Assembly: GCF_013408655.1 (NCBI RefSeq) | Contig: NZ_JACCBP010000001.1 | Coordinates: 496,001-560,000, forward strand | From: Pigmentiphaga litoralis | Lineage (GTDB): Bacteria; Pseudomonadota; Gammaproteobacteria; Burkholderiales; Burkholderiaceae_B | Reading direction: 5' to 3' | DNA length: 64,000 bases | Part shown: positions 7,529-16,521 of the stretch, piece after piece | Layout: each line of letters begins with the position of its first letter | How positions within the stretch are numbered: the first letter of the stretch is position 1 | The notes under the pieces: model-generated | What the model saw: the letters and a program-made list of their open reading frames with translations, nothing else | Told to the model about the DNA's origin: nothing | Database searches by the model: none | Program-made: the position numbers and the translations under genes

Positions 7529-8395
7529 TCAGCGGCCTGCGGTGTCTTCGAACCAGTTCAAGGCGCTGTCCAGCCCGCACACATTGATCGACCGCGTGGC
7601 CTGATCGCGCACCACCGGCTTGGCATGGTAGGCCACGCTCAGGCCCGCTACGCCCATCATCGTCAGGTCATTGGCGCCATCGCCCATCGCGATCGCCTGC
7701 GAGGGCAGGGCGCCATGCAGCTTGGCAAACGCGACCAGATGATCGGCCTTGGCCTGGGCATCCAGAATGTCGCCGTCCACGTCACCGGTCAGGCGTCCCT
7801 GCGCGTCGACTGACAACGTATTGGCGTAGGCGGCATCCAGGTTCAGCCGCTCTTTCAACCGGCCCGTGAACCAGGTAAACCCGCCGGATACCAGCAGCGT
7901 CTTGACCCCCATGTCGCGCGCGGTCGAGACCAGCCGTTCGGCGCCGGGGTTCAGCTTCAATCGTTCGATATACACCTGCTGCAAGGCGTCCAGTGGCAGG
8001 CCGCGCAGCAGCGCAACGCGCCGGCGCAGGCTGTCCTTGAAGTCAGTGATCTCGCCGCGCATGGCGGCTTCGGTAATGGCGGACACCTGCGCTTTCAGCC
8101 CGGCCATGTCCGCGATTTCGTCGATGCATTCGATCGAGATCAGCGTCGAGTCCATGTCCATCGCCAGCACTTTCCAGTCCTTCAGGCGCGCGCCCGGCTC
8201 GACAAACGCCCAGTCAATGCCTGCCTCGGTGCAGTAGGTCTTGACCGCGGCACGCGTCTCGGCGTCGTCGCGCACGTCCGTCATGCGCAGCGCATGCGGC
8301 GCGAGGTCGATGTCGCGCCTGGCCTGCACCAGCGTCTGGAGGTGGGAAAGATCGGCATCGGCAAGCACCGGCGCCTGGACAACGAGATGGGTCAT
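7529..8395 (-). CDS. serB: Phosphoserine phosphatase SerB
   Basis: HAD-superfamily enzyme that dephosphorylates O-phosphoserine, the last step of serine biosynthesis. Motif I DMDST supplies the nucleophile Asp80 and general acid Asp82; motif II is the serine in LLVSGGF (Ser170); the metal-binding motif is MGDGANDL (237-244). An ACT-like N-terminal region precedes the catalytic part, as in longer SerB proteins. The start chosen (MTHLVVQAP) gives 288 residues; the frame is open 27 codons further upstream, but that stretch does not look like protein. It lies downstream of mfd in the same direction with a 147-base gap that shows no obvious terminator. Confidence 0.95.
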   Translation of the reverse strand: MTHLVVQAPVLADADLSHLQTLVQARRDIDLAPHALRMTDVRDDAETRAAVKTYCTEAGIDWAFVEPGARLKDWKVLAMDMDSTLISIECIDEIADMAGLKAQVSAITEAAMRGEITDFKDSLRRRVALLRGLPLDALQQVYIERLKLNPGAERLVSTARDMGVKTLLVSGGFTWFTGRLKERLNLDAAYANTLSVDAQGRLTGDVDGDILDAQAKADHLVAFAKLHGALPSQAIAMGDGANDLTMMGVAGLSVAYHAKPVVRDQATRSINVCGLDSALNWFEDTAGR

Positions 8396-8542
8396 GATCG
8401 AAGGTAAATACGTAGAGAGGTAAGAATAAGGAGCGCGCGGCCGCAGCCCGCAGGGACGCAGACCGCCCGGATCCACGCCGGCCCAAGGTCCGCCACGCGG
8501 GAAGGCGCGCCGGGTTCACTTACCGCGTGCATCGGCACCGCG

Positions 8543-11500
8543 TCAGACCAGCGACCGCAAGGTCGTCCGGACGGCTTCGACCCGCGACTTCAGGTCGGGC
8601 GCCTTGATCTCGATGCGCAGCTTGTCCGGCCCGGCAATTTTGATGTGCTTGTTCTTCTGCACCAGCGTGATGATGCGCATCGGGTCGATCGGCGGATTCG
8701 GCACGAATTGCATCACGGCGGCAGCTTCGCTGGCGTCGATCTTGATCACGCCCACGCCCTTGGCCTGCAGCCGCAAACGATGAATGTCGATCAGCGCGCG
8801 CGCCGGTTCGGGCAGCTTGCCGAATCGGTCGATCAGTTCTTCCTGAATGATGTCGACCGCGTCGGCATCCTCGCAATTGGCCAACCGCTTGTACACGGCC
8901 AGGCGCGCATGCACGTCGCCGCAGTAATCGTTGGGCAGCAGGGCAGGCACGTGCAGATTGATTTCGGTGGTGGCCGACAGTGGCGCATTCAGGTCGGGCT
9001 CGCGGCCGTCCTTCAGTGCACGGACGGCTTCATTGAGCATGTCGTTGTACATCTGGAAGCCGACTTCCTGGATGTTGCCCGACTGGTTCTCGCCCAGCAC
9101 TTCGCCCACGCCGCGGATTTCCAGATCGTGCATGGCCAGGTAGAAACCGGAACCGAGTTCTTCCATGGCCTGAATGGCTTCGAGCCGCTTCTTGGCGTTG
9201 CTGGTGATGGCGTCTTCGCCCGGGGTCATCAGATAGGCATAGGCCTGGTGGTGCGAGCGCCCGACGCGGCCGCGCAACTGGTGCAACTGGGCCAGGCCAA
9301 AACGATCGGCACGGTGGATGACGATGGTGTTGGCGCTCGGCACGTCAATGCCGGTTTCAATGATGGTCGTGCACAGCAGCACGTTGAACTTCTGTTGATA
9401 GAAGCCCTTCATGACCTGTTCCAGTTCCCGTTCGGGCATCTGGCCATGGGCCACGGCAATACGCGCTTCGGGCACCAGTTCTTCCAGCTTGGCGCGCCGA
9501 TTGTGGATGGTGTCCACTTCATTGTGCAGGAAGTAGACCTGCCCGCCGCGCTTCAATTCGCGCAACAACGCTTCGCGCACGGTGCTGTTGTCTTCCCGGC
9601 GCACGAAGGTCTTGATCGCCAGCCGCTTCTGCGGCGCCGTGGCAATCACGGAAAAGTCGCGGATGCCTTCCAGGGACAGCCCCAGCGTGCGTGGAATCGG
9701 CGTAGCGGTCAGCGTCAGCACGTCCACCTCGGCGCGCAGCGCCTTCAGGGCTTCCTTCTGGCGCACGCCAAAACGGTGTTCCTCGTCGATGATGACCAGG
9801 CCCAGGTTCTTGAACTTGACCTTGTCGGACAGCAGCTTGTGGGTACCGATCACGATGTCGATCTTGCCTTCGTTGATCAGGTCGATCGAGACAGCCATTT
9901 CCTTGGCCGACTTGAAACGGGACAGCTCCGCCACGCGCACCGGCCAGTCCGCAAACCGGTCAGCAAAGTTTTGCGCATGCTGTTCGGCAAGCAGGGTGGT
10001 GGGGCAAAGAATGGCCACCTGCTTGCTGTTCATCACCGACAGGAAGGCGGCACGCAGCGCAACTTCGGTCTTGCCAAAGCCAACGTCGCCGCACACCAGC
10101 CTATCCATCGGTTTGCCGGACGTCATGTCCTGAATCACGGCTTTGATCGCCAGCGACTGGTCCACGGTTTCTTCAAAGCCGAAGGATTCCGCAAACGCTT
10201 CGTAGTCGGACAGCGGCAGCTTGAATGCAAAGCCTTCGCGCAAGGCGCGGCGGGCGTAGATGTTCAGCAGTTCGGCCGCGGCATCGCGTGCCTGGGATGC
10301 GGCCTTGCGCCGCGCCTTGTCCCACTGGCCCGAACCCAGTTGATGCAAGGGCGCCGTTTCGGGGTCCGACCCGCTGTAGCGCGAGATCACATGGAGCTGC
10401 GACACGGGAACATACAGCGTGCTGCCGCCGTTGTACTCCAGGTGCAGAAATTCCATGTCCCCTTCGCCGATGTCCATCACGATCAGGCCCTGGTAGCGCC
10501 CGATGCCGTGCTGCGTATGGACGACCGGATCCCCCACCCGCAGTTCGGACAGGTCGCGCACCATCGATTCGACGTTGCTGGCCCGTTCCTGATTGCGCTT
10601 GCCGCGGCGGACCGTGTGACCCGTGAACAGGTCGCTTTCGGTCAGGAACAGCAGCTTGCTGTCGGCCAGGCCAAAGCCCGACGACAACGGTGCAATGCCG
10701 ATGGCAAAGCCGCTGGGCCGCGCCAGGAAATCCTGCACCGATTCCACCGGTTGCGGATGCAGGCCGAAGTCCCCCAGCATCTGCACGATGGTCTCGCGCC
10801 GGCCCGCCGATTCGGCGCACAGCAACACATGGGTGTCGGCGGCCGAAACCTGTGCCCGCAGGCGCGCCACCGGGTCGTCGGCCTTGCGCTGCACGGCCAC
10901 GTCGGGCGGCGTGATGAAAGACGGGTGATTGCGATCGGCGGTCAGCGCCAGCCGGGGAAACTGCCGCAGGTGGCCGAACAGGCCTTCAGTGTCCAGGAAG
11001 ATGCGGGCGGGCGCCAGAATCGGCCGTTCGCGGTCGCTTTTCAGGAAGCCATACCGGCTGGCCGTGTCGGCTTCAAAGCGGCGGATCGCGTCTTCGGTAT
11101 CGCCCAACGTGACCGTGATCGCGTCCTTGGGCAGGTAGTCGAACAGCGTGGCGGTGTCGTCAAAGAACAGCGGCAGGTAGTACTCGACACCCGGAAAGGC
11201 GATGCCGCTGCCGATGTCCTTGTACGGCATGGCCCGTGACGGGTCGCCTTCAAAGAATTCCCGGAAGCGGGCGCGAAAGTCGTTGCGCGCGGCCTCGTCC
11301 ATCGGGAACTCACGGCCCGGCAGCATCTGCACTTCCTTGACCGGATAGACGCTGCGCTGCGTGTCGATGTCGAAGCTGCGGATCGATTCGATGGTGTCAT
11401 CGAACAGGTCGATCCGGTAGGGCAGGGCCGACCCCATCGGGAACAGGTCGATCAGTCCGCCACGAATGCAGAACTCGCCCGGCGCCGTCACTTGCGTGAC

Positions 11501-12034
11501 GTGCGAGTAGTTGGCAAGCGTCAGCTGCGCGCGCAGCGCCGATTCGTCCAGCCGGTCGCCCTGCTTGAACGAGAACGTGTAGGCCGCCAGGAACGACGGC
11601 GGCGCGAGCCGGTACATGGCGGTCGTGACCGGCACCGTCAACACGTCCACCGTGCCGCTCGACAGGCCATGGAGCGCCTTCAGGCGTTCCGAGATCAGGT
11701 CTTCATGCGGCGAAAACGCGTCGTAAGGCAGCGTTTCCCAGTCAGGGAATTGATTCACCCGCAGTTCGGGCGCGAACTGGCGGATTTCTTCAGCCAGGCG
11801 CTGCGCATCGAGCGGGTCGGCCGTCAGGATGGCCAGGGGGCGTTTTGCCTGCCGGGCCAGATCCGCCAGCAGCCAGGCATCGCCCGCGCCCGGAGGACGT
11901 GGCTGGCCATAACGTTCCCCCGTCTTGAGCGCTGCGAGCAGCGCACGCGTCAAGGCAGACGGCGCAGGAAGGCCGTCGGTCACGGGACGGGAGGGGGAGG
12001 CAGACGGCTTGATAGCGGAGGTGGGAGCGGACAT
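8543..12034 (-). CDS. mfd: Transcription-repair coupling factor Mfd
   Basis: Large DNA translocase that removes RNA polymerase stalled at lesions and recruits UvrA. In order: an N-terminal UvrB-like region (FPDWETLPYDAFSPHEDLISERL), the RNA-polymerase-interacting CarD-like domain (VGDPVVHTQHGIGRYQGL), then RecG-like helicase motifs: Walker A GDVGFGKTE, DEEHRFG, TLTATPIPRT, and the TRG region with RGRVGRSHHQAY, followed by the C-terminal TRCF domain. From ATG 12034 it has 1163 residues, normal for the family. A GTG at 12082 would add 16 residues, but it lies about 11 bases from a TATAAT-like -10, too close for a normal leader. Divergent from ispD. Confidence 0.97.
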   Translation of the reverse strand: MSAPTSAIKPSASPSRPVTDGLPAPSALTRALLAALKTGERYGQPRPPGAGDAWLLADLARQAKRPLAILTADPLDAQRLAEEIRQFAPELRVNQFPDWETLPYDAFSPHEDLISERLKALHGLSSGTVDVLTVPVTTAMYRLAPPSFLAAYTFSFKQGDRLDESALRAQLTLANYSHVTQVTAPGEFCIRGGLIDLFPMGSALPYRIDLFDDTIESIRSFDIDTQRSVYPVKEVQMLPGREFPMDEAARNDFRARFREFFEGDPSRAMPYKDIGSGIAFPGVEYYLPLFFDDTATLFDYLPKDAITVTLGDTEDAIRRFEADTASRYGFLKSDRERPILAPARIFLDTEGLFGHLRQFPRLALTADRNHPSFITPPDVAVQRKADDPVARLRAQVSAADTHVLLCAESAGRRETIVQMLGDFGLHPQPVESVQDFLARPSGFAIGIAPLSSGFGLADSKLLFLTESDLFTGHTVRRGKRNQERASNVESMVRDLSELRVGDPVVHTQHGIGRYQGLIVMDIGEGDMEFLHLEYNGGSTLYVPVSQLHVISRYSGSDPETAPLHQLGSGQWDKARRKAASQARDAAAELLNIYARRALREGFAFKLPLSDYEAFAESFGFEETVDQSLAIKAVIQDMTSGKPMDRLVCGDVGFGKTEVALRAAFLSVMNSKQVAILCPTTLLAEQHAQNFADRFADWPVRVAELSRFKSAKEMAVSIDLINEGKIDIVIGTHKLLSDKVKFKNLGLVIIDEEHRFGVRQKEALKALRAEVDVLTLTATPIPRTLGLSLEGIRDFSVIATAPQKRLAIKTFVRREDNSTVREALLRELKRGGQVYFLHNEVDTIHNRRAKLEELVPEARIAVAHGQMPERELEQVMKGFYQQKFNVLLCTTIIETGIDVPSANTIVIHRADRFGLAQLHQLRGRVGRSHHQAYAYLMTPGEDAITSNAKKRLEAIQAMEELGSGFYLAMHDLEIRGVGEVLGENQSGNIQEVGFQMYNDMLNEAVRALKDGREPDLNAPLSATTEINLHVPALLPNDYCGDVHARLAVYKRLANCEDADAVDIIQEELIDRFGKLPEPARALIDIHRLRLQAKGVGVIKIDASEAAAVMQFVPNPPIDPMRIITLVQKNKHIKIAGPDKLRIEIKAPDLKSRVEAVRTTLRSLV

Positions 12035-12093
12035 CAGTGTCAAGGTTGAGTGATCCGCGCCGGGGGCCAGCGCGAGCGTCACGGCAATTCCGT

Positions 12094-12099
12094 ATTATA
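12094..12099 (-). promoter_or_regulatory. Candidate -10 box for mfd
   Basis: On the minus strand this hexamer reads exactly TATAAT, in the 71-base gap between mfd and ispD. The -35 at a 17-base spacing would be TGAGGG, a poor match, so this is only a candidate. Read on the plus strand, tattat nearby could not serve ispD because it abuts its start codon. Confidence 0.35.
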
Positions 12100-12105
12100 G
12101 GAGGC

Positions 12106-12873
12106 ATGCACGCACCCCCTCAGTTAATCGCAATCGTCCCTGCGGCCGGCGTCGGTGCGCGGGCTGCCCCGCGCCAAGCCGATACTAACCACGCAGCGAC
12201 GTCCAGATCCGTCACGCCCAAACAGTACCGCCTGCTGGCGGGCCAGCCGATGCTGCGCCGCGCGGTGCACGCCTTGCTGCAGGACGCCCGCATCACCCGT
12301 GTCGTGGTCGCCGTGACCGAGGGCGACCCCTGGGCCCCTGAGGCCTTGCAGGGCATGGACCGTGTCGACATCCTGCCTTGCGGTGGCGCCACCCGGGCCG
12401 ACACTGTCCGCAACACCCTGGCAGCGCTGGACCTGCCCGATGACGCCTGGGCGCTGGTCCATGATGCGGCGCGTCCGGGATTGTCGGCAGCCATTCTTGC
12501 CGATCTGATTGACACCTGCCTGAATCAGGCCGGGGGCAACCCAGGCGAAACCACCGGCGGCCTGGTCGCCATGCGCGTTGCCGACACGATCAAGTCGCAA
12601 GATCCGGACCGCGCCCAGCCACCGCGCGTGGCGGCCACCGTGCCGCGAGACCACTTGTGGCAGGCGCAGACGCCGCAGATGTTTCCCGCCGGCCTGCTGC
12701 GCGCGGCGCTTGATACTGCCGTCCGGCAAGGCACCGTCGTGACCGACGAAGCCAGCGCCATGGAAGCGCTAGGCTACGCACCCTGCTTAGTTCCGGGCTC
12801 ATTGAAGAATTTCAAGCTGACCTGGCCCGAAGATTTTGACTTGATGGAAAGATGGATCGATGACCACGCATGA
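12106..12873 (+). CDS. ispD: 2-C-methyl-D-erythritol 4-phosphate cytidylyltransferase IspD
   Basis: Third enzyme of the MEP isoprenoid pathway, joining CTP and MEP. The nucleotide-binding start [12 protein letters not shown] (9-20) and PKQYRLLAG (38-46) are present, as are LVHDAARPG and [12 protein letters not shown]. Between GARA and PKQY there is an insert of roughly 13-16 residues ([16 protein letters not shown]) longer than the usual short basic loop; it enlarges the loop that closes over CTP. An aggaggc lies immediately before ATG 12106, very tight for a Shine-Dalgarno. It overlaps ispF by 14 bases, so the two are translationally coupled. Confidence 0.95.
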   Translation: MHAPPQLIAIVPAAGVGARAAPRQADTNHAATSRSVTPKQYRLLAGQPMLRRAVHALLQDARITRVVVAVTEGDPWAPEALQGMDRVDILPCGGATRADTVRNTLAALDLPDDAWALVHDAARPGLSAAILADLIDTCLNQAGGNPGETTGGLVAMRVADTIKSQDPDRAQPPRVAATVPRDHLWQAQTPQMFPAGLLRAALDTAVRQGTVVTDEASAMEALGYAPCLVPGSLKNFKLTWPEDFDLMERWIDDHA

Positions 12874-13417
12874 TGCCCCCCCCAGCTACTTCCCCTTTCG
12901 CATCGGCCAGGGGTTCGATGTGCATGCCCTGGTGCCCGATCGGCCGCTGATCATCGGTGGCGTGACGATTCCGCATACCCACGGTTTGCTGGGACATTCG
13001 GACGCCGACGTGCTGCTGCATGCGATCACCGACGCGGTGCTGGGCGCCGCGGCGCTGGGCGACATTGGCCGCCTGTTTCCCGACACCGATGCCGCCTATG
13101 CCGGCGCGGACAGCCGCGTGCTGCTGCGTACCGCCATGCAGCGCGTGGACGACGCCGGCTGGCAGGTGGTGAACGTCGATGCCACCGTGCATGCACAGGC
13201 CCCCAAGATCGGGCCGCATGCGCCGGCCATGGTGCGCAATATTGCCGACGACCTGCGCATTCCGGTCAACTGCGTCAACATCAAGGCCAAGACCAACGAG
13301 TCCCTGGGCTATCTGGGCCGCAAGGAAGGCATCGCCGCCACGGTGGTGGCGATGCTGGCGCGCAAGCCCGAACCGGTCGTGTTCAAGGATCTGTACGACG
13401 GCGAAGGCGGAGCCTAG
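12860..13417 (+). CDS. ispF: 2-C-methyl-D-erythritol 2,4-cyclodiphosphate synthase IspF
   Basis: Fifth enzyme of the MEP pathway; forms MEcPP and CMP. The zinc ligands Asp20 and His22 (GFDVHAL) and His54 ([10 protein letters not shown]), and the HSDAD loop at 46-50, are all present; [11 protein letters not shown] and [20 protein letters not shown] complete the family pattern. At 185 residues it is slightly longer than E. coli IspF (159), with a short N-terminal leader and a C-terminal tail. It starts inside the end of ispD and stops 1 base before the GTG of the frameshifted gene that follows. Confidence 0.96.
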   Translation: MTTHDAPPSYFPFRIGQGFDVHALVPDRPLIIGGVTIPHTHGLLGHSDADVLLHAITDAVLGAAALGDIGRLFPDTDAAYAGADSRVLLRTAMQRVDDAGWQVVNVDATVHAQAPKIGPHAPAMVRNIADDLRIPVNCVNIKAKTNESLGYLGRKEGIAATVVAMLARKPEPVVFKDLYDGEGGA

Positions 13418-13418
13418 C

Positions 13419-13807
13419 GTGGTCAACGACGTTCCTCCTGCGGAGGCACCCGCTCTGTATTCGTCGACATTCACGTTTGCCGCAGGGCGCTACGACGACG
13501 CTTTCCACGCACTCGACAAGGTGATTGCCGGCGCTGCGAAGGAAATCGAGGGCTACCTGGGTGAAGAAACTTGGGAAAATCCAGCGACCGGCCTGGTCTC
13601 CAACGTGTACTACTGGGATTCCATGCACGATTGGAAACCCTGATGGCCCATCCGGCCCACATTGCCGCCAAGCGTCAGCAAGCACAATGGCTCAACGGCT
13701 TTCAGGTAGTGATCGCGCAAGTGATTGGCGTCTACGGCGACAAGGGGATCGCCCATCCGCTTCAGGGCCACCATCGTCCAATGGTCCGGCCCAATCCGAA
13801 TTCGTGA
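13419..13807 (+). pseudogene. Frameshifted antibiotic-biosynthesis-monooxygenase-like gene
   Basis: Two frames together look like one small protein of the ABM/ferredoxin-like monooxygenase type. Frame A, from GTG 13419 with ggcggag before it, runs through STFTFAAGRYDDAFHALD and VYYWDSMHDW to a stop at 13641-13643. The +1-shifted frame continues the protein as LETLMAHPAHIAAKRQQAQW and VVIAQVIGVYGDKGIAHPL to a stop at 13805-13807. The switch point is near 13626-13632, where restoring a single base would give SMHxLETLMAHPAH. The result is a pseudogene or a sequencing error. It would have been cotranscribed with ispDF. Confidence 0.75.
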
Positions 13808-13921
13808 ACGGCAAAACGTCCGTCTGGCCTCACAGTCGACGGACGTGTTGTTGACAGACTTGCTCACGCCCCATGAACAGGCCAGCACCTTGATGATCAG
13901 GCGTCCTCGAACGCCTCTCTT

Positions 13922-14440
13922 TTACTTGCCTTCGGCCGCCAGCACTTGCGCGGCCGCGTTCACCACGGCCGCGATCCGGCCGGCGTCGCGCAGTTGTTCC
14001 GTCGACAGGCCTTCCTGCTTCAGCGTCGCGTAGTGCGACTTGACGCAGAAATGGCATTTGCCAATGATGGACGCCACCAGCGCAAACAGCTCGAAGCGCT
14101 TCTTGTCGACGCCGCCGTGCGTCGCATACGCATTCATGCGTAGTTGCGGGGCGAGCGTCCTTAATTGCGCGTCGTCAGACATTTCCGGGTAGGGATACCA
14201 GACGTTGTTCATGCCCATCAGCGCCGCCGCCGTCAGCGCCGCGTTCGCATCGGTATCCGACAGCCCGCTTTTGAAAGCGTCGATCAGGAACTTGCTCTTG
14301 GCCGCGTAGGCCGCCGCCAGGGCCGAACCCACCGCGTCTTCGGGCGACAAGGACGATCGGCTGATGACGGCATCCAGATTCAGGCGGATGTCTTTGGCAT
14401 AGTCGGGAATGCTTTCTTTGATTGATGCAAGGAATTCCAT
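13922..14440 (-). CDS. ahpD: Alkyl hydroperoxide reductase AhpD
   Basis: Lipoamide-dependent peroxidase/adaptor of the carboxymuconolactone-decarboxylase fold, which passes electrons to AhpC. The redox motif is intact: Cys129-His-Phe-Cys132, with the helper His136 (KCHFCVKSH) and Glu117 upstream. At 172 residues it matches the mycobacterial AhpD length. It lies 129 bases downstream of ahpC in the same direction, separated by a perfect hairpin that could lower its expression relative to ahpC. The pairing of AhpC with AhpD rather than AhpF indicates the AhpD-dependent reducing system. Confidence 0.94.
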   Translation of the reverse strand: MEFLASIKESIPDYAKDIRLNLDAVISRSSLSPEDAVGSALAAAYAAKSKFLIDAFKSGLSDTDANAALTAAALMGMNNVWYPYPEMSDDAQLRTLAPQLRMNAYATHGGVDKKRFELFALVASIIGKCHFCVKSHYATLKQEGLSTEQLRDAGRIAAVVNAAAQVLAAEGK

Positions 14441-14468
14441 AGCGTTTTCCTATGATTCGATGTCAATG

Positions 14469-14491
14469 AAAGCCCGGGGCTACCGGGCTTT
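14469..14491 (-). terminator. Hairpin between ahpC and ahpD
   Basis: A perfect 9-bp inverted repeat, AAAGCCCGG and CCGGGCTTT with a 5-base loop. On the minus strand it follows the ahpC stop and is followed by a short T run (TTTCATTG), so it is a partial terminator or an mRNA-stabilising hairpin rather than a full stop. Confidence 0.65.
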
Positions 14492-14569
14492 GTGGGTGGC
14501 GGCCGCAGCACCGGCTGCGGCGTGGACAACGCGCATGACCCTGTCAGGCGTCGTCCGTGCCATGACGCG

Positions 14570-15118
14570 TCACAGCGTCGAGCCGCCGACATCACGGCCG
14601 CACGCGCACAGCTCGTCGGTTTGCAGGCCGTCCAGCAAGCGCAGTACTTCTTCAGGGTTGCGGCCGACGTTCAGATTGTTGACCGAGACGTGCTGAATGG
14701 TGTTGTCAGGGTCCACGATGAATGTGGCACGCAGCGCCACGCCTTCCGTCTTGTCGCGGATGCCCAGCTGATCCACCAGTTCACCGCGCACGTCGCCAAA
14801 CTGGTAGTGGTTCAGCCTGGACAGGTCCGGATGTTCCCGGCGCCACGCCAGCTTCACGAATTCGTTGTCGACCGAGCCGCCCATCAGGACGGCATCGCGA
14901 TCTTCGAAATCCTTGGCCAGCTTCGCGAACCCGACGATCTCGGTCGGGCACACGAACGTAAAGTCCTTCGGGTAGAAGTAGATGATCTTCCACTTGCCAG
15001 GGAACGAGCTTTCCGTGATGGTCTCGAACGCCGAAGCGCCGTTTTCTTCATGCGCATTGAAGCCGGGCTTGACGCCATTGACCCTGAATGCTTCGAGTTT
15101 TTCGCCGACAGTTTTCAT
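14570..15118 (-). CDS. ahpC: Peroxiredoxin AhpC
   Basis: Two-cysteine peroxiredoxin that reduces hydrogen peroxide, alkyl peroxides and peroxynitrite in the cytoplasm. The peroxidatic Cys57 sits in the FTFVCPTE motif; Cys171 and Cys173 (DELCACGR) provide the resolving cysteine. The 182-residue length and the C-A-C resolving site fit the AhpD-linked subgroup. ATG 15118 is chosen because ggagag precedes it. It lies only 25 bases downstream of envZ in the same direction, so any promoter of its own must lie inside the end of envZ. Confidence 0.95.
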   Translation of the reverse strand: MKTVGEKLEAFRVNGVKPGFNAHEENGASAFETITESSFPGKWKIIYFYPKDFTFVCPTEIVGFAKLAKDFEDRDAVLMGGSVDNEFVKLAWRREHPDLSRLNHYQFGDVRGELVDQLGIRDKTEGVALRATFIVDPDNTIQHVSVNNLNVGRNPEEVLRLLDGLQTDELCACGRDVGGSTL

Positions 15119-15143
15119 GTTCTCTCCAGGATTCCGTGAAAAG

Positions 15144-16505
15144 TCACTTTCCGTCCGCGGATCGGACAGACGAAGCTGCCAGCACGATTCGGGCCACCAA
15201 TCCACCCCCGTCACGCGGCACCAGAGTCAGCGTACCACCCGCGCGTTGCAGCAGGCGACGCACGATCGCCAATCCCAGACCGGCTCCGCCCGCGTCCGTC
15301 CGCGCGTCCGACCCCCGCGTGAATGGGCGCAGCAGACGCGGCACGTCTTCGGCCTTGATACCCGGCCCACGGTCCGCGACTTCGATCACGACGTTGGCCC
15401 CTTGGGGCTTTACGCTGACATCGATCCGCAGCGGGACATCCGGCCCATGACCATAGCGTCGGGCGTTCTCGATCAGATTGCCCACCGCGCGCTGCAGATC
15501 CGGCGCGGCAATGCGCGCCCACAGATCGGGACGGACGTCGGCCGACAGCGAGCCGCCCAGGGCTTCCGTATGGCTGCGTTCGCGTTCGATCAGATCGGAC
15601 ACCAGTTCCGACACGTTGTGGGTCGAGTCGGTCGACGACGCCGGACGGGCGTATTCCATGAACTGACCGATGGTGCGGTTGATCTGCTCGACGTCCTCAT
15701 CGATCGCGTTGCGCGACGCTTCGGATGCGCCACTCATTTCGATCTCGAGCCGCAGCCGCGCCAGCGGTGTGCGCAGGTCGTGCGAGATCCCGGCCAGCAT
15801 CAACGCTCGATCCGCCTCGGCACGGTCCAGCTCTTCCACCATGCGGTTGAAGCTGGTGTTCACGCGGCGGATTTCTTCCGGACCGCTTTCGGGCAGGGGG
15901 GAGGGCGTCTCGCCACGCGACAGCGCCTGCGTGGCCCGCGACAACCGGGACAAGGGCCGGTTGACGAAGCCCACGATCACCGCGGCGCCTAATAACGACA
16001 GCAGCAGGGCTGCCGCGCCCCAGCCCAGCCACTCGACGCCTGGCACCCGCTCGGCACGATCGCGCTCGACGACCATCCAGTAGGCATCGTCGTCGATCGA
16101 AAAACTGACCCACAGGCCGGGGATGCGGTTGACCTCCCAGGCGACGATGGTGTCGGGACCCAGGCGATCCACCACCTGTTCTTCCACGCGCTGCAACACC
16201 TGCCGATTCGGGATGGGCACGGTGTTGTCGCCGGATTCGCGGGGGTAGACCTGGATGCCCTCGTTCGTAGCGAGGTCCAGAAGAAGATAGCGTCGCTCTC
16301 GGGGTGCCGAGTGCACCAGTGCGGCGCGGGTGATGTTGACGACGGTGACGATCTGCTGCGCGACCTGCTGCGCGCGCGGCTCCACTTCCATGCTTCGGAA
16401 AGCCTGGAGCCACGCGGCCAGACTGGCCGTCATCAGGACGGTCAATAATAGAAAGGTGCGGCTGAACAGGCCTAAGCGAGACGCCACACGCAGGGCGACG
16501 GACAT
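15144..16505 (-). CDS. envZ: EnvZ-type sensor histidine kinase
   Basis: Inner-membrane sensor kinase, partner of the OmpR next to it. Two transmembrane segments (about 13-35 and 160-182) flank a periplasmic domain of about 120 residues; then HAMP, the dimerisation H-box with phospho-acceptor His242 (ISHDLRTPLARL), and the ATPase domain with NLIENARRYG, DRGPGI and GAGLGLAI. At 453 residues it matches EnvZ. It starts 16 bases after ompR, so the two form one operon. In enterobacteria the pair controls porins by osmolarity; here the signal is not known. Confidence 0.93.
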   Translation of the reverse strand: MSVALRVASRLGLFSRTFLLLTVLMTASLAAWLQAFRSMEVEPRAQQVAQQIVTVVNITRAALVHSAPRERRYLLLDLATNEGIQVYPRESGDNTVPIPNRQVLQRVEEQVVDRLGPDTIVAWEVNRIPGLWVSFSIDDDAYWMVVERDRAERVPGVEWLGWGAAALLLSLLGAAVIVGFVNRPLSRLSRATQALSRGETPSPLPESGPEEIRRVNTSFNRMVEELDRAEADRALMLAGISHDLRTPLARLRLEIEMSGASEASRNAIDEDVEQINRTIGQFMEYARPASSTDSTHNVSELVSDLIERERSHTEALGGSLSADVRPDLWARIAAPDLQRAVGNLIENARRYGHGPDVPLRIDVSVKPQGANVVIEVADRGPGIKAEDVPRLLRPFTRGSDARTDAGGAGLGLAIVRRLLQRAGGTLTLVPRDGGGLVARIVLAASSVRSADGK

Positions 16506-16521
16506 GAAAAATCAGGTGCCG

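Noticed and set aside
12034-12082. mfd start at GTG 12082
   Set aside because: It lies too close to the TATAAT-like box and adds non-conserved residues.
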